The notes below the pieces were generated by a model. The model was given only the letters and a program-made list of their open reading frames with translations. It was not told where the DNA came from and did no database searches. Made by a program: the position numbers and the translations under genes. Positions 24,941-34,207 of a stretch of DNA of 64,000 nucleotides are shown in pieces (within the stretch, counting starts at the first letter, position 1; the number at the start of each line of letters is the position of its first letter). Source of the DNA: JADJLQ01 sp031417835 (GTDB taxonomy: Bacteria; Bacteroidota; Bacteroidia; Chitinophagales; Saprospiraceae); NCBI GenBank assembly GCA_031417835.1, contig JANOWJ010000166.1, positions 4,217 to 68,216 on the forward strand. Reading direction: 5' to 3'.

Positions 24941-26035
24941 ATGCCTTTAAGTACATACGCAATATTTGAGTCTTCAGAATCGGAATTGATTTTAGATCAT
25001 GGTCTTACACCTGAATTGAAGGAAGGTGAACTTTTAGTAAAAATTGCTTTTACTACGCTATGCAGAAGTGATATGTACACCTATACCGGGGTACGACATG
25101 AGCATGTGCCCACTATATTGGGTCATGAGATCGTGGGTCATATAGAAAGTTTTGGGCCTCATACTTCGACTCAAGACCTTCGAGGCCAAAATCTGGTCAT
25201 TGGCTCGAAAATAACCTGGGCTATTTATGCCAGTGACCCTCATTCTAGATCTGCGCAAAGAGGGATTCCTCAAAAAGCAGAAGGGCTTTTTAAATACGGT
25301 CATGAACGCATCACCTCAGAAAGTAATTTCCATGGTGGACTCAGTGAATATATCGTATTGCGTAAAAACACCCCGATCATCCGCCTACAGGACGATCTCC
25401 CGGATGCAATTGCGGCTATGATCAATTGTGCAGTAGCTACTGTATCAGGAGCGATGCGGCTTGCTGGACATATCAAAAATCAACAGGTGTTGATCAATGG
25501 TGCAGGTATGTTAGGCCTGATCGCATGTGCCATGGCGAAAGTGATGGGTGCTCAAAATATACTTGTATTAGATGCCGATGTGGCTAGAGCTGAAATGGCT
25601 AAAAATTTTGGAGCCGATGATGTCGCCGGTGGCGAGGACATTGCGAAGGCTATAGCTGATTGTGTACAAGATGATCCATCCGGCAGGCATCGCATCAATG
25701 TGCTATTAGAGTTTAGTGGTATACCTCAAGCTATTGAAAACACGTTAAGTACACTCGACATAGGAGGGGTAGCCGTATGGGTAGGCGCCACATTTCCTCA
25801 GGATAATATTGTCATCAATGCAGAATATATCGTCAGAAGACTCTTGACGATCAAAGGGCTTCATAATTACAATGCTCAGGACCTCATCCATGCTGTGGAG
25901 TTTATAGAGCAACATCATATGACTTATGATTTTAATCGATTGATAGCGCGTGTATATCCACTGGCCCAAGTCAATGATGCCTTTAGATATGCTGTGTGCA
26001 ATAATCCCTATAGAGTGGGCATCAAAATAAATTAA
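24941..26035 (+). CDS. Zinc-type alcohol dehydrogenase, phosphonate-catabolism-associated type
   Basis: A medium-chain dehydrogenase of 364 aa. Catalytic-zinc ligands are in TTLCRSDMYTY and LGHEIVGH, and the Rossmann segment is VLINGAGMLGLIACAMAKVMGAQNILVLD. The overall sequence, including GIPQKAEGLFKYGHE, fits the proposed phosphonate-catabolism-associated dehydrogenase family (the TIGR03366 type). The structural-zinc lobe is altered: in the stretch YASDPHSRSAQRGIPQKA all four expected cysteines are replaced. It is followed after 7 bp by the phosphonatase-like HAD gene, so the two are one operon. The assignment to phosphonate metabolism rests on family and context, not on a demonstrated substrate. 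Confidence 0.82.
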   Translation: MPLSTYAIFESSESELILDHGLTPELKEGELLVKIAFTTLCRSDMYTYTGVRHEHVPTILGHEIVGHIESFGPHTSTQDLRGQNLVIGSKITWAIYASDPHSRSAQRGIPQKAEGLFKYGHERITSESNFHGGLSEYIVLRKNTPIIRLQDDLPDAIAAMINCAVATVSGAMRLAGHIKNQQVLINGAGMLGLIACAMAKVMGAQNILVLDADVARAEMAKNFGADDVAGGEDIAKAIADCVQDDPSGRHRINVLLEFSGIPQAIENTLSTLDIGGVAVWVGATFPQDNIVINAEYIVRRLLTIKGLHNYNAQDLIHAVEFIEQHHMTYDFNRLIARVYPLAQVNDAFRYAVCNNPYRVGIKIN

Positions 26036-26042
26036 ACTAAGG

Positions 26043-26771
26043 GTGATGGGGAAAATAAGTTTGGTTGTTTTTGATCTCTCCGGTACTGCGGTCACAGATG
26101 ACAATGCTGTGGCCAAGTGTATGTATCAAGGAGCTAACCATTTTGGAGTCAACGCCTCTTTAGAAGACTTTGAAAAAACAATTGGTACCAATAAGATTCA
26201 TCTCTATGAGCATATGATCGCAAGAGATCATGGGGAGACAGTTGATATCGCTCAATTGGAAAAACACCGCTATCCGCAGTATAGAGATCAGGCGATGATG
26301 ATGTTCAACTACTATTCTGAATTGATGATAGCATATTATGAGCAAGAGGTCATTGCAATGCCTGGAGCTGAGGAGACCTTTGTATGGTGCAAGTCACTTG
26401 GCATCAAAGTAGCTACGGATACGGGATTTCATCGGGCGGTCCATTTGTCTATCATGAAAGGATTATTGTGGAAAGAACGTGGGCTGGTAGACCTGGCGCT
26501 GGATGTAGATGATACGAATGGAATCGGTAGGCCATCGCCTTATCTGATATTTAAAGCCATGACTGAGCTGGGTATACAGAGCGTACACGAGGTCATAAAG
26601 ATCGGGGATACTCCAGCGGATTTACTCTCCGGCTATCATGCAGGTTGTATCGCAAATATTGGTGTGTTGAGTGGTGCCAACTCTCAAAAAGTATTATTTC
26701 AATACCCACATACCCACCTTATATCCAGTGTCGCAGACTTGCCAGAATTGATCACTAAAGAATTTTTATAG
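26043..26771 (+). CDS. Phosphonatase-like HAD hydrolase
   Basis: A haloacid dehalogenase-superfamily protein of 242 aa close to the phosphonatase-like (PhnX-like) family. The nucleophile is Asp10 in VFDLSGTAV, the motif II region is VATDTGFHR, and motifs III/IV are GRPSPYLIFKAM and IKIGDTPADLLSG. Lys50 in IGTNK occupies the place of the Schiff-base lysine of phosphonoacetaldehyde hydrolase, whereas the residue two after the nucleophile is Ser instead of the usual Ala. Expected chemistry is C-P bond cleavage or phosphate ester hydrolysis. Three bases separate it from the transporter gene. Confidence 0.85.
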   Translation: MMGKISLVVFDLSGTAVTDDNAVAKCMYQGANHFGVNASLEDFEKTIGTNKIHLYEHMIARDHGETVDIAQLEKHRYPQYRDQAMMMFNYYSELMIAYYEQEVIAMPGAEETFVWCKSLGIKVATDTGFHRAVHLSIMKGLLWKERGLVDLALDVDDTNGIGRPSPYLIFKAMTELGIQSVHEVIKIGDTPADLLSGYHAGCIANIGVLSGANSQKVLFQYPHTHLISSVADLPELITKEFL

Positions 26772-26773
26772 AT

Positions 26774-28078
26774 ATGCCGCTCAGTCTCCCAAGTACATCA
26801 AATACGAAAAAAACCACCTCCGGCACGATGGTAGCTTTCCATGCCTCCATGGCTGCATTTATTACCTACATGAGTATGTATGCGTTCAGAAAACCATTCA
26901 CTGCGGCTACATATGATGGATTACAACTCTGGGCCATAGATTATAAAATAGTATTGATCATCAGCCAGTTGATAGGCTATACCTTATCAAAATATATAGG
27001 GATAAAATTAATTTCGGAATTAAAAGCAGATCAGCGTATAAAGACGCTGGTCCTCTTGATGGGCATAGCCTGGGGGTCTTTATTATTATTTGCCATAGTG
27101 CCTTATCCTTATAATTTTCCTTTTATGTTTCTTAATGGTTTGCCCTTGGGATTAATATGGGGAGTCGTATTTAGTTTTTTAGAAGGTCGAAGATGTACAG
27201 AATTATTAGGCGCTGTCATGGCTTCCAGTTTTATTGTATCCTCTGGATTAGTGAAAGCTGTTGGGAAATATTTGATTGAAATCAGACAGGTAGACGACCT
27301 TTGGATGCCATTTATCACAGGATTGATTTTTTTACCCATTTTGTATTTAGGTATTCAATTATTAAAACGAGTACCCCCTCCGGATGAACAAGATATTGAG
27401 CTGCGATCGATTCGGGAGCCAATGGATCGAGAAGATCGTATAATTTTTATTCGAAAATTTGGCCTTGGTATATTTCTCTTGATCCTCATATATGTCGCCT
27501 TGACTGTCTTTAGAGAGTTGAGAGACAATTTTGCAGTAGAGTTTTGGACAGATTTGGGCTACGGTCAGACCCCGGAAGTGCTGATCCTATCGGAGGTGCC
27601 TATAGCTATAGCAGTATTGATCATTATAGCAGGTATGATATGGATTAAAAACAATAAGATTGCATTTTATGCTACAATCTGGACTTTTGTATGCTGTGGA
27701 TTACTCCTCATCTTGACCACCACTTTATTTGTATCACAAACTATCGGTCCATGGTCCTGGATGATCATCGGAGGATTTATGATGTACTTACCCTATATCG
27801 CTTTTCATACCATCTTGTATGAACGCTGGATAGCTCATTTTAGGTTCAAAAGCAACATTGGATTCTTAATGTATTTATCTGACGCTGCGGGATATCTGGG
27901 TGGTACTGCCATCTTGTTGTACAAAAACTTTGGTCGACCAGAAATTCGCTGGCTATATTTTTTTAAATCGACATCGTACGTAGTCGGATTTGCTATGATG
28001 GTATTAGCTTTAGGGGCTTGGATTTTTTTTAACAGTATGGAGCCTAGGCGCGTTAAAACAAAATTATATGCCGCTTGA
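26774..28078 (+). CDS. DUF5690 family MFS-type transporter
   Basis: A 434-aa integral membrane protein with about 12 hydrophobic segments. The N-terminal motif FITYMSMYAFRKPFTAATYDG resembles the organophosphate:phosphate antiporter branch (GlpT/UhpT-like) of the major facilitator superfamily, and the protein fits the DUF5690 family. It is tightly packed behind the HAD gene, and in other Bacteroidota, as I recall, DUF5690 members lie in phosphonate-type clusters. Uptake of a phosphonate or organophosphate is the simplest guess. Substrate-binding Arg residues (RKPF, FRELRD) are compatible with this but do not prove it. Confidence 0.78.
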   Translation: MPLSLPSTSNTKKTTSGTMVAFHASMAAFITYMSMYAFRKPFTAATYDGLQLWAIDYKIVLIISQLIGYTLSKYIGIKLISELKADQRIKTLVLLMGIAWGSLLLFAIVPYPYNFPFMFLNGLPLGLIWGVVFSFLEGRRCTELLGAVMASSFIVSSGLVKAVGKYLIEIRQVDDLWMPFITGLIFLPILYLGIQLLKRVPPPDEQDIELRSIREPMDREDRIIFIRKFGLGIFLLILIYVALTVFRELRDNFAVEFWTDLGYGQTPEVLILSEVPIAIAVLIIIAGMIWIKNNKIAFYATIWTFVCCGLLLILTTTLFVSQTIGPWSWMIIGGFMMYLPYIAFHTILYERWIAHFRFKSNIGFLMYLSDAAGYLGGTAILLYKNFGRPEIRWLYFFKSTSYVVGFAMMVLALGAWIFFNSMEPRRVKTKLYAA

Positions 28079-28161
28079 TAGTTTCAATAGTTTTCTTTAA
28101 CTCCGTACCCGATTGAATTGACATGTTATATTAGATTTTATATTTATAAATTTATTCTTGT

Positions 28162-30570
28162 ATGAAAAAAATAATACTTGTTTTTACGTTTGCTATTTGG
28201 ACGGTCTATAGCTTCGCGCAACTCTTGGGTGCTCAAATTAAATTGCCTAATGGGTGGAGCCTGAGCCCCGCAGGTACATCATTTCCATTGGGTGATCTGC
28301 CACTCAACATGGTCCTGAGCAAATCTTCAAAATATATGGCAGTGACTAATAATGGTCAAAGTATTCAGAGCATCCAGTTAATTGATGTCAAAAAAGAAAA
28401 AGTGATCGACAGTATAGTTATTGCAAAGTCTTGGTTTGGACTTCAGTTTTCTGCTGATGAACGAATGTTATATGCTGCCGGAGGCCATGATAATCGAATT
28501 TTTAACTATGAAATTAAAAACGATCGGTTGGTTCTAGTCGATAGTATTATTTTAGGTAAAATTTGGCCTGAACGGATAGGTCCTGCAGGATTGGTGCTCG
28601 ATGAAGTTCGTCAAAGAATGTATGTAGTCACGAAGGAAAATAATAGTCTGTACGTACTCGATCTTAAGACAAAATCAATCATTCAAAAATTAGGATTGGA
28701 TGCTGAAGGGTATACTTGTTTACTCAGTCCTGATGGCAATGAATTATTTATCTCTTGCTGGGGTTGTGATCAGATTTTGACCTATGATTTGAATAAAAAT
28801 CTCTGGAAACCATCCATACCGGTAGGTGATAATCCAAATGAAATGATCATCAGTCGCGCCAGACAATTGCTTTATGTATGCAATGCCAATGACAACAGCG
28901 TGTCTATCGTGGATCTAAAAACAAAAAAAGTAATTGAAACACTAGATGCGGCTTTATATCCCAATTCTCCAAGTGGCTCGACTACGAATAGTTTGGCATT
29001 GGATGAAAAAAATAATCGACTTTATATAGCTAACGCGGATAACAATTGTTTGGCTGTATTTGATGTCAAAGTCAAGGGAAAAAGCCTTTCTAAGGGTTTT
29101 ATACCAGTAGGGTGGTATCCAACCAGCGTGAGAGTGATCGGAAATAAGATATGGGTAGCCAATGGTAAGGGTTTGACTTCAAGAGCCAATCCATTTGGCC
29201 CTTCACCGCTCAGAAAAAGAGAAGATGTCATCCATCATGGCGGCATCACCAAAGATGGCAACGAAGTACAATATATCGGTGGTCTTTTTTTAGGTACGAT
29301 GAGCATCATCCCGTCTCCTACTCCTCAAGCCATGGTAGCTTATACAAAGGCTGTATATCAAAATACTCCTTATTCATTACAGAAAATGGAAATGGCAGAT
29401 ACCTTGGCTACTGGGTTTCCAATCCCAATGAAAAATACTCAAAAATCACCAATCAAATATGTATTCTATGTCATCAAAGAAAATCGAACGTATGATCAAG
29501 TATTAGCTGATGTGCCTGGAGGCAATGGGGATACTTCACTTTTATTATTTGGCAAAAGCATTACACCTAATCAACACAGTCTAGTAGAATCATTTGTCTT
29601 ATTGGATAACTTTTATGTGGATGCAGAAGTAAGTGCTGACGGCCACAATTGGAGTATGGGTGCATTGGCTAATGACTACCTTGAAAAAACGTGGCCTACC
29701 AGCTACGGCGGCCGAGGAGGTACATATGGTGGCGAAGGAGAACGCACTATTGCAAATAATAAAAACGGTTTTATTTGGAATAATTGTCATCGCCATGGAG
29801 TAAGCTATCGAACGTATGGTGAATTTGCGGATGACGGAAAACCTAATATTCCAATACTCAAAGATCACTTCTGCAAAGATTTTCCCGGTTATAATCTTAG
29901 CATACGCGATACTTTTCGTTTCGGAATTTGGAAAAAAGATTTCGATTCACTCTTGAGTATCAATCAACTGCCTCAGTTCAATACGGTTCGTTTTGGAAAT
30001 GATCATACCGAGGGCATGCGCAAAGGCAGACCATCCCCATACGCGCATGTAGCAGACAATGATCTGGCCGTAGGGATGTTTGTAGCAGCATTAGCTCAAA
30101 GTCCCATTTGGAATGAAACTGTTGTTTTTATATTGGAGGATGATGCACAAAACGGAGCTGATCATGTCGATGCTCATCGGAGTACGGCATATGTAGCAGG
30201 CGGCTTTGTCAAGCGCAAGTTTATAGATCATACGATGTATTCGACTTCATCTGTTTTACGCACGATAGAGTTGATCTTAGGTATGGCTCCTATGACTCAA
30301 TATGATGCCGCTGCTACCCCGATGTGGCGATGCTTTGACTCCATCCCTAAACCATTTAACTTCAAGCCGATCATCCCTGAAATTGACTTTGACGAAAAAA
30401 ATACAGCGATGAATGAATGGCAGCGACGCTCAGAGTTGTTTGATTTTGCCAAAGAAGATACCAATAATGATATCGAATTCAATAAGGTTTTGTGGCATGG
30501 ATTGAAAGGCTCTTTGCCATTCCCAGGACCCAGAAGAGCTGCCTTCGTGCGGTTGATAGATGTCGATTAG
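28162..30570 (+). CDS. Bifunctional YncE-like beta-propeller / alkaline-phosphatase-family phosphoesterase, secreted
   Basis: An 802-aa protein with a signal peptide (IILVFTFAIWTVYSFAQ). Residues about 40-400 form a YncE-like seven-bladed propeller (repeats such as LYVLDLKTKSIIQKL and LLYVCNANDNSVSIVDLKTKKVIETL). Residues about 440-780 form a phosphoesterase domain of the alkaline-phosphatase superfamily (YVIKENRTYDQVLAD with metal/nucleophile region, YVDAEVSADGHNW, ILEDDAQNGADHVDAHR). It is 83 bp downstream of the transporter and probably co-transcribed or co-regulated. An extracytoplasmic enzyme releasing phosphate from an organophosphate or phosphonate fits the cluster. Confidence 0.83.
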   Translation: MKKIILVFTFAIWTVYSFAQLLGAQIKLPNGWSLSPAGTSFPLGDLPLNMVLSKSSKYMAVTNNGQSIQSIQLIDVKKEKVIDSIVIAKSWFGLQFSADERMLYAAGGHDNRIFNYEIKNDRLVLVDSIILGKIWPERIGPAGLVLDEVRQRMYVVTKENNSLYVLDLKTKSIIQKLGLDAEGYTCLLSPDGNELFISCWGCDQILTYDLNKNLWKPSIPVGDNPNEMIISRARQLLYVCNANDNSVSIVDLKTKKVIETLDAALYPNSPSGSTTNSLALDEKNNRLYIANADNNCLAVFDVKVKGKSLSKGFIPVGWYPTSVRVIGNKIWVANGKGLTSRANPFGPSPLRKREDVIHHGGITKDGNEVQYIGGLFLGTMSIIPSPTPQAMVAYTKAVYQNTPYSLQKMEMADTLATGFPIPMKNTQKSPIKYVFYVIKENRTYDQVLADVPGGNGDTSLLLFGKSITPNQHSLVESFVLLDNFYVDAEVSADGHNWSMGALANDYLEKTWPTSYGGRGGTYGGEGERTIANNKNGFIWNNCHRHGVSYRTYGEFADDGKPNIPILKDHFCKDFPGYNLSIRDTFRFGIWKKDFDSLLSINQLPQFNTVRFGNDHTEGMRKGRPSPYAHVADNDLAVGMFVAALAQSPIWNETVVFILEDDAQNGADHVDAHRSTAYVAGGFVKRKFIDHTMYSTSSVLRTIELILGMAPMTQYDAAATPMWRCFDSIPKPFNFKPIIPEIDFDEKNTAMNEWQRRSELFDFAKEDTNNDIEFNKVLWHGLKGSLPFPGPRRAAFVRLIDVD

Positions 30571-30690
30571 TCTTTTTGCAGAAGGTCTTTTTATTCAGGT
30601 TAAAATCGTAGAAAACCTCAGCTCAAACGAATATCTATCCACTCATTTAAGGAATTTATTATTTTAAGAGAGGTCGAGATGAGCTAATCA

Positions 30691-31764
30691 TTGACTACCT
30701 TAGTGCAAACGATTGCGCTTTTGAAGAAACGGGTAACATTGACTGATATCGCTGCTGAGCTGAATACTACACCTGCCACGGTGTCAAGAGCACTGCAAGA
30801 TCATCCTCGCATCAGTGTGGAAATGAAAAAAAGAGTGCTTGAATGCGCCGAAAGACACCATTTTAAAATAAACAAAATAGCTTCTTCATTGCGGTCAGGC
30901 AAGACGCATGTCATCGGGGTAATGATACCCAGTGTAGAAATCAATTTTTTTGGATCCGTAGTGCATGGTATTGAGAGTTTGGCCAATTTAGAAGGGTATA
31001 CCATATTGATCTACCAGACAAATGAATTGATAGAATATGAGATCAAAGGACTAGAGACTTTTATATCTGCGGGAGTCGACGGCATCCTCGTTAGTCCCTC
31101 TAAACAAACGAAGGACTATTCTCACTTCGTTTCTATAAAAAATAGAGGAATTCCTATTGTTTTTTTTGATCGACATCATGATTTATTGGGCATACCCGGT
31201 GTGGCCATAGATGATCTCAAAGGAGCTTATATGGCTACTGCTCATCTTATAAGCCAGGGATATAAAAACATAGCTCATATCGCTGGTCCTTTGCACGTAA
31301 AAATATTTCATGATCGACTTTTGGGCTATAAAAAAGCACTATTTGAATATGGTGTGAAAATGGTCGATTCAAATTTATTTATTGGCAACGTATCCATAGA
31401 CGCGGGTCGTACAGGAGTAGAAGTTTTATTTGATCAAAAAAACAAACCGGATGCCATATTTGCCGTTGAAGATTTTACGGCTTTAGGGGTTATCAAAGAA
31501 TTAAAACATAGACGCATCAGGATCCCTGAAGAATGTGCAGTCATAGGATTCGCAAATGAACAATTTGGCCAGCACATCACGCCTAGCCTCTCTACGATTG
31601 ACCAACAGACTGTAAAGATGGGTGAGGCCGCTTTTAATTTATTGTTGTCGCTGGTCAGTAATCCGAGGTTTATGGAAAGCCACAATCTGCAAAATATTAA
31701 ATTGGAGCCAATTGCTTTTTTTAGAGACTCTTCCTTAAAGAAAAAAAGTCATGTCGATATATAA
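30691..31764 (+). CDS. LacI-family transcriptional regulator
   Basis: A regulator with an N-terminal helix-turn-helix (RVTLTDIAAELNTTPATVSRAL), a hinge helix (INKIASSLRSG) and a periplasmic-binding-like sugar domain (IGVMIPSVEINFFGSVVHGIE through TIDQQTVKMGEAAFNLL). No ATG precedes the HTH in frame. Candidates are TTG 30691, GTG 30703 and TTG 30721; the last gives the family-typical start KKRVTLTDIA. It overlaps the galactanase gene by 14 bases, which makes that gene its probable target. The likely effector is galactose or a galactan oligomer. Confidence 0.88.
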   Translation: MTTLVQTIALLKKRVTLTDIAAELNTTPATVSRALQDHPRISVEMKKRVLECAERHHFKINKIASSLRSGKTHVIGVMIPSVEINFFGSVVHGIESLANLEGYTILIYQTNELIEYEIKGLETFISAGVDGILVSPSKQTKDYSHFVSIKNRGIPIVFFDRHHDLLGIPGVAIDDLKGAYMATAHLISQGYKNIAHIAGPLHVKIFHDRLLGYKKALFEYGVKMVDSNLFIGNVSIDAGRTGVEVLFDQKNKPDAIFAVEDFTALGVIKELKHRRIRIPEECAVIGFANEQFGQHITPSLSTIDQQTVKMGEAAFNLLLSLVSNPRFMESHNLQNIKLEPIAFFRDSSLKKKSHVDI

Positions 31765-32947
31765 TCTCAGCAGCTTTCGTCGAGGTATGGCCTTGCTTGC
31801 TGTTTTCTCTTGCTTTCAAGCCCCGATATCGTCAAATAGAGGCCAAGCTCATATACCCTTATCAACCTCACCTGCTATCATATATAATTGGGACAAATTT
31901 GTCATGGGGGCTGACCTTTCCTATGTAAATATGATTTTGGACCGGGGTGGCCGATACCAAGACTCAGGGCAGGTCAGGGACCCCTATCAAATCTTTAAAG
32001 CGCATGGTACCAATTTAGTTCGCATAAGGTTGTGGCATTCTCCAGCTTGGCAGGCCGGGCTGAACGATGGTAAAATTTATAACGATTTGGCAGATGTAGT
32101 TTTAGCCATCCGCCGATCAAAAGCAGCTGGTATGGCGGTCAACCTGGACTTGCACTATTCTGATCGCTGGGCAGACCCCGCTCATCAGGAGACACCGGAA
32201 GCCTGGAAGAATTTAAATTATAACCAACTAAAGGATTCAGTGTACGCTTATACGGCCCACATCTTACATTATTTGCACCAGCTATCACTCGTGCCGGAGA
32301 TCATACAAATCGGTAACGAAACCAATCAAGGTATGCTGTTTCCGCTTGGTAAAGTTGTTGATAATAATTTTCAACCTTTTGCGGATTTATTAAAAGAAGG
32401 GATAAGAGCAGTTCGGGATTTTTCAAAAACTTCTACCATCAAACCTTTGATATTGATCCATGTGGCCCAACTACAACATGCTGCATGGTGGACGAATGGG
32501 GTCATGCAGTTGGGAGGAGTGCGCGATGTAGATATCATAGGACTTTCCCACTATTTTAATTGGTCCACCGTGCAATCTTTTGAGGAAATCAATTCAATAA
32601 TATCTTCGTTAAAAGCTAAGTATGGGAAAAAAGTGATGATCGTAGAGACCGCCTATCCATGGACAACTAATAATGCGGATTCGTATCCCAATATTATTTC
32701 CGGCGACAAAGGGTTTTCTAATTATGGGGTCAGCCCGATGGCTCAATTAAATTATATGCAAGACTTGACTCAAGCCATCATCACAGGTGGTGGGAGCGGT
32801 ATCATGTATTGGGAGCCAGGTTGGATCACATCTTCTCTTCAGGACGGTTGGGGTACAGGATCGAGTTGGGATAATAATACATTCTTTGATTTTAAGGGTG
32901 ATCCTTTGCCTGTATTTCGATTCATGACCCACAATTACAAATTTTAA
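31751..32947 (+). CDS. Arabinogalactan endo-beta-1,4-galactanase (GH53), secreted
   Basis: The protein cleaves beta-1,4-galactan (pectin side chains) to galactose oligomers. It is a 398-aa GH53 TIM-barrel with the acid/base Glu190 in IGNETNQG and the nucleophile Glu299 in MIVETAYPW, and with GADLSYVNMILDRGGRY and HYSDRWADP as typical family stretches. The N-terminal 25 or so residues (GMALLAVFSCFQAP) form a signal peptide. Overlap with the LacI gene and the following galactokinase gene define a small galactan-use module. No SusC/SusD pair or sugar transporter is present in the window. Confidence 0.92.
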   Translation: MSIYNLSSFRRGMALLAVFSCFQAPISSNRGQAHIPLSTSPAIIYNWDKFVMGADLSYVNMILDRGGRYQDSGQVRDPYQIFKAHGTNLVRIRLWHSPAWQAGLNDGKIYNDLADVVLAIRRSKAAGMAVNLDLHYSDRWADPAHQETPEAWKNLNYNQLKDSVYAYTAHILHYLHQLSLVPEIIQIGNETNQGMLFPLGKVVDNNFQPFADLLKEGIRAVRDFSKTSTIKPLILIHVAQLQHAAWWTNGVMQLGGVRDVDIIGLSHYFNWSTVQSFEEINSIISSLKAKYGKKVMIVETAYPWTTNNADSYPNIISGDKGFSNYGVSPMAQLNYMQDLTQAIITGGGSGIMYWEPGWITSSLQDGWGTGSSWDNNTFFDFKGDPLPVFRFMTHNYKF

Positions 32948-33011
32948 ATGAAGTAAATAGTTTATTCTTTAGGTATATACATCTTTTAGTACATTTCTAA
33001 ACCATTTCTAA

Positions 33012-34178
33012 TTGTCATCCCCATTGAAAATAAATAGCCTGCAACTTTTCGAAGAGCTTTACCATAAAAAGCCTACCATTCTGGTCAAATCACCGGGCCG
33101 GATAAATCTGATAGGGGAACATATTGATTACTATGGGGGTTATGTGATGCCTGCTTCCATAGATCGATATATCACCATATGCTTAGGGCCATCAACCCAA
33201 TCAGACAGTCGGGTCTACTCGGCCTCTTATGATGAGCAAATCATTATTCCGGCGGGTTATACTTCAGTCGAATCAAATAATCATTGGAAAAAATATATCC
33301 TCGTAGCATTAAGCATATTAAAAGAAAGTGGTTTTGTAAGCAATCCATTTGAAATGTCGATTGAAAGCAATATCCCTACAGGTGCTGGGTTATCTTCATC
33401 TGCAGCTTTGTTATGCGGCTTTATCAGCGCACTTGCAGAGCATAATCACTGGATGATTATCCCTGAAAAAATTGCATTAATAGCTCAGACTACCGAGCAT
33501 AGATTGGGCACACCCTGTGGTCTTATGGATCAGTATGCGAGCCTCATGGGTCAGTCGGATAGTTTTCTACTTATTGATTTTAGCAATTTGAAAATCAAAA
33601 AGGTAAAGGTGGATCTGAAAAATTATGTCCTGAGATTGATCAATACCAAAGTGCATCATGAGCTCACAGATGGAGGCTATGCTCGTCGGCGTCGCGAAGG
33701 TGAAGCAGCTTTGGAGTCATTAAAGTCATTTTATTCCAAATCGGGTGGTTATAGGGAGTTTTCATTGGATGAACTGGAGGCCATGCCTAAATTTGATGAC
33801 ACGGAATATAAACGGGCCAAGCATGCGATCACTGAGCATGTTCGGGTCATCCAGTTTGAACAGGCCATCCAAATGGGTGATCTTGAACTAGCGGGCCATC
33901 TGATGTATGCGACTCATGAAAGTCTAAGACTAGACTATAATGTATCCTGCGAGGAAGCAGATTTTATAGTAGCAGCAGCAAAATCTTCCGGAATAGCAGG
34001 CGCGAGAATCATGGGTGGAGGATTTGGAGGTTGTGTGCTTTGTCTGATGGATTGTAATGTAGAACAAGCATTTAAAGATAAATTGAAAGGTGACTATGAA
34101 AAGCGGTTTGGATTAATACCTGAATATATAGATGTTAATCTGGGTGAACGCCAGATCCTTAATCTTGTGCCAGAATAA
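33012..34178 (+). CDS. galK: Galactokinase
   Basis: This enzyme phosphorylates alpha-D-galactose at C1 with ATP. The galactokinase signature GRINLIGEHIDYYGG is at residues 29-43, the GHMP ATP loop is PTGAGLSSSAALLCG, and the C-terminal motif is GGGFGGCVLCL. At 388 aa the length is normal. An in-frame TAA ends just before 33012, so the start must be TTG 33012 or TTG 33024; no ATG is available at the N-terminus. It lies 64 bp after the galactanase gene on the same strand and would use its product after further hydrolysis and uptake. No galT or galE is nearby. Confidence 0.93.
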   Translation: MSSPLKINSLQLFEELYHKKPTILVKSPGRINLIGEHIDYYGGYVMPASIDRYITICLGPSTQSDSRVYSASYDEQIIIPAGYTSVESNNHWKKYILVALSILKESGFVSNPFEMSIESNIPTGAGLSSSAALLCGFISALAEHNHWMIIPEKIALIAQTTEHRLGTPCGLMDQYASLMGQSDSFLLIDFSNLKIKKVKVDLKNYVLRLINTKVHHELTDGGYARRRREGEAALESLKSFYSKSGGYREFSLDELEAMPKFDDTEYKRAKHAITEHVRVIQFEQAIQMGDLELAGHLMYATHESLRLDYNVSCEEADFIVAAAKSSGIAGARIMGGGFGGCVLCLMDCNVEQAFKDKLKGDYEKRFGLIPEYIDVNLGERQILNLVPE

Positions 34179-34192
34179 TACTGATCTAATCC

Positions 34193-34200
34193 TATCTTTG
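34193..34200 (+). promoter_or_regulatory. Candidate -7 element upstream of arfB
   Basis: TATCTTTG is a perfect TAnnTTTG match whose end lies 7 bases before the arfB ATG. A transcript starting here would have almost no leader. No good -33 element was seen. Confidence 0.45.
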
Positions 34201-34207
34201 CGACTGC

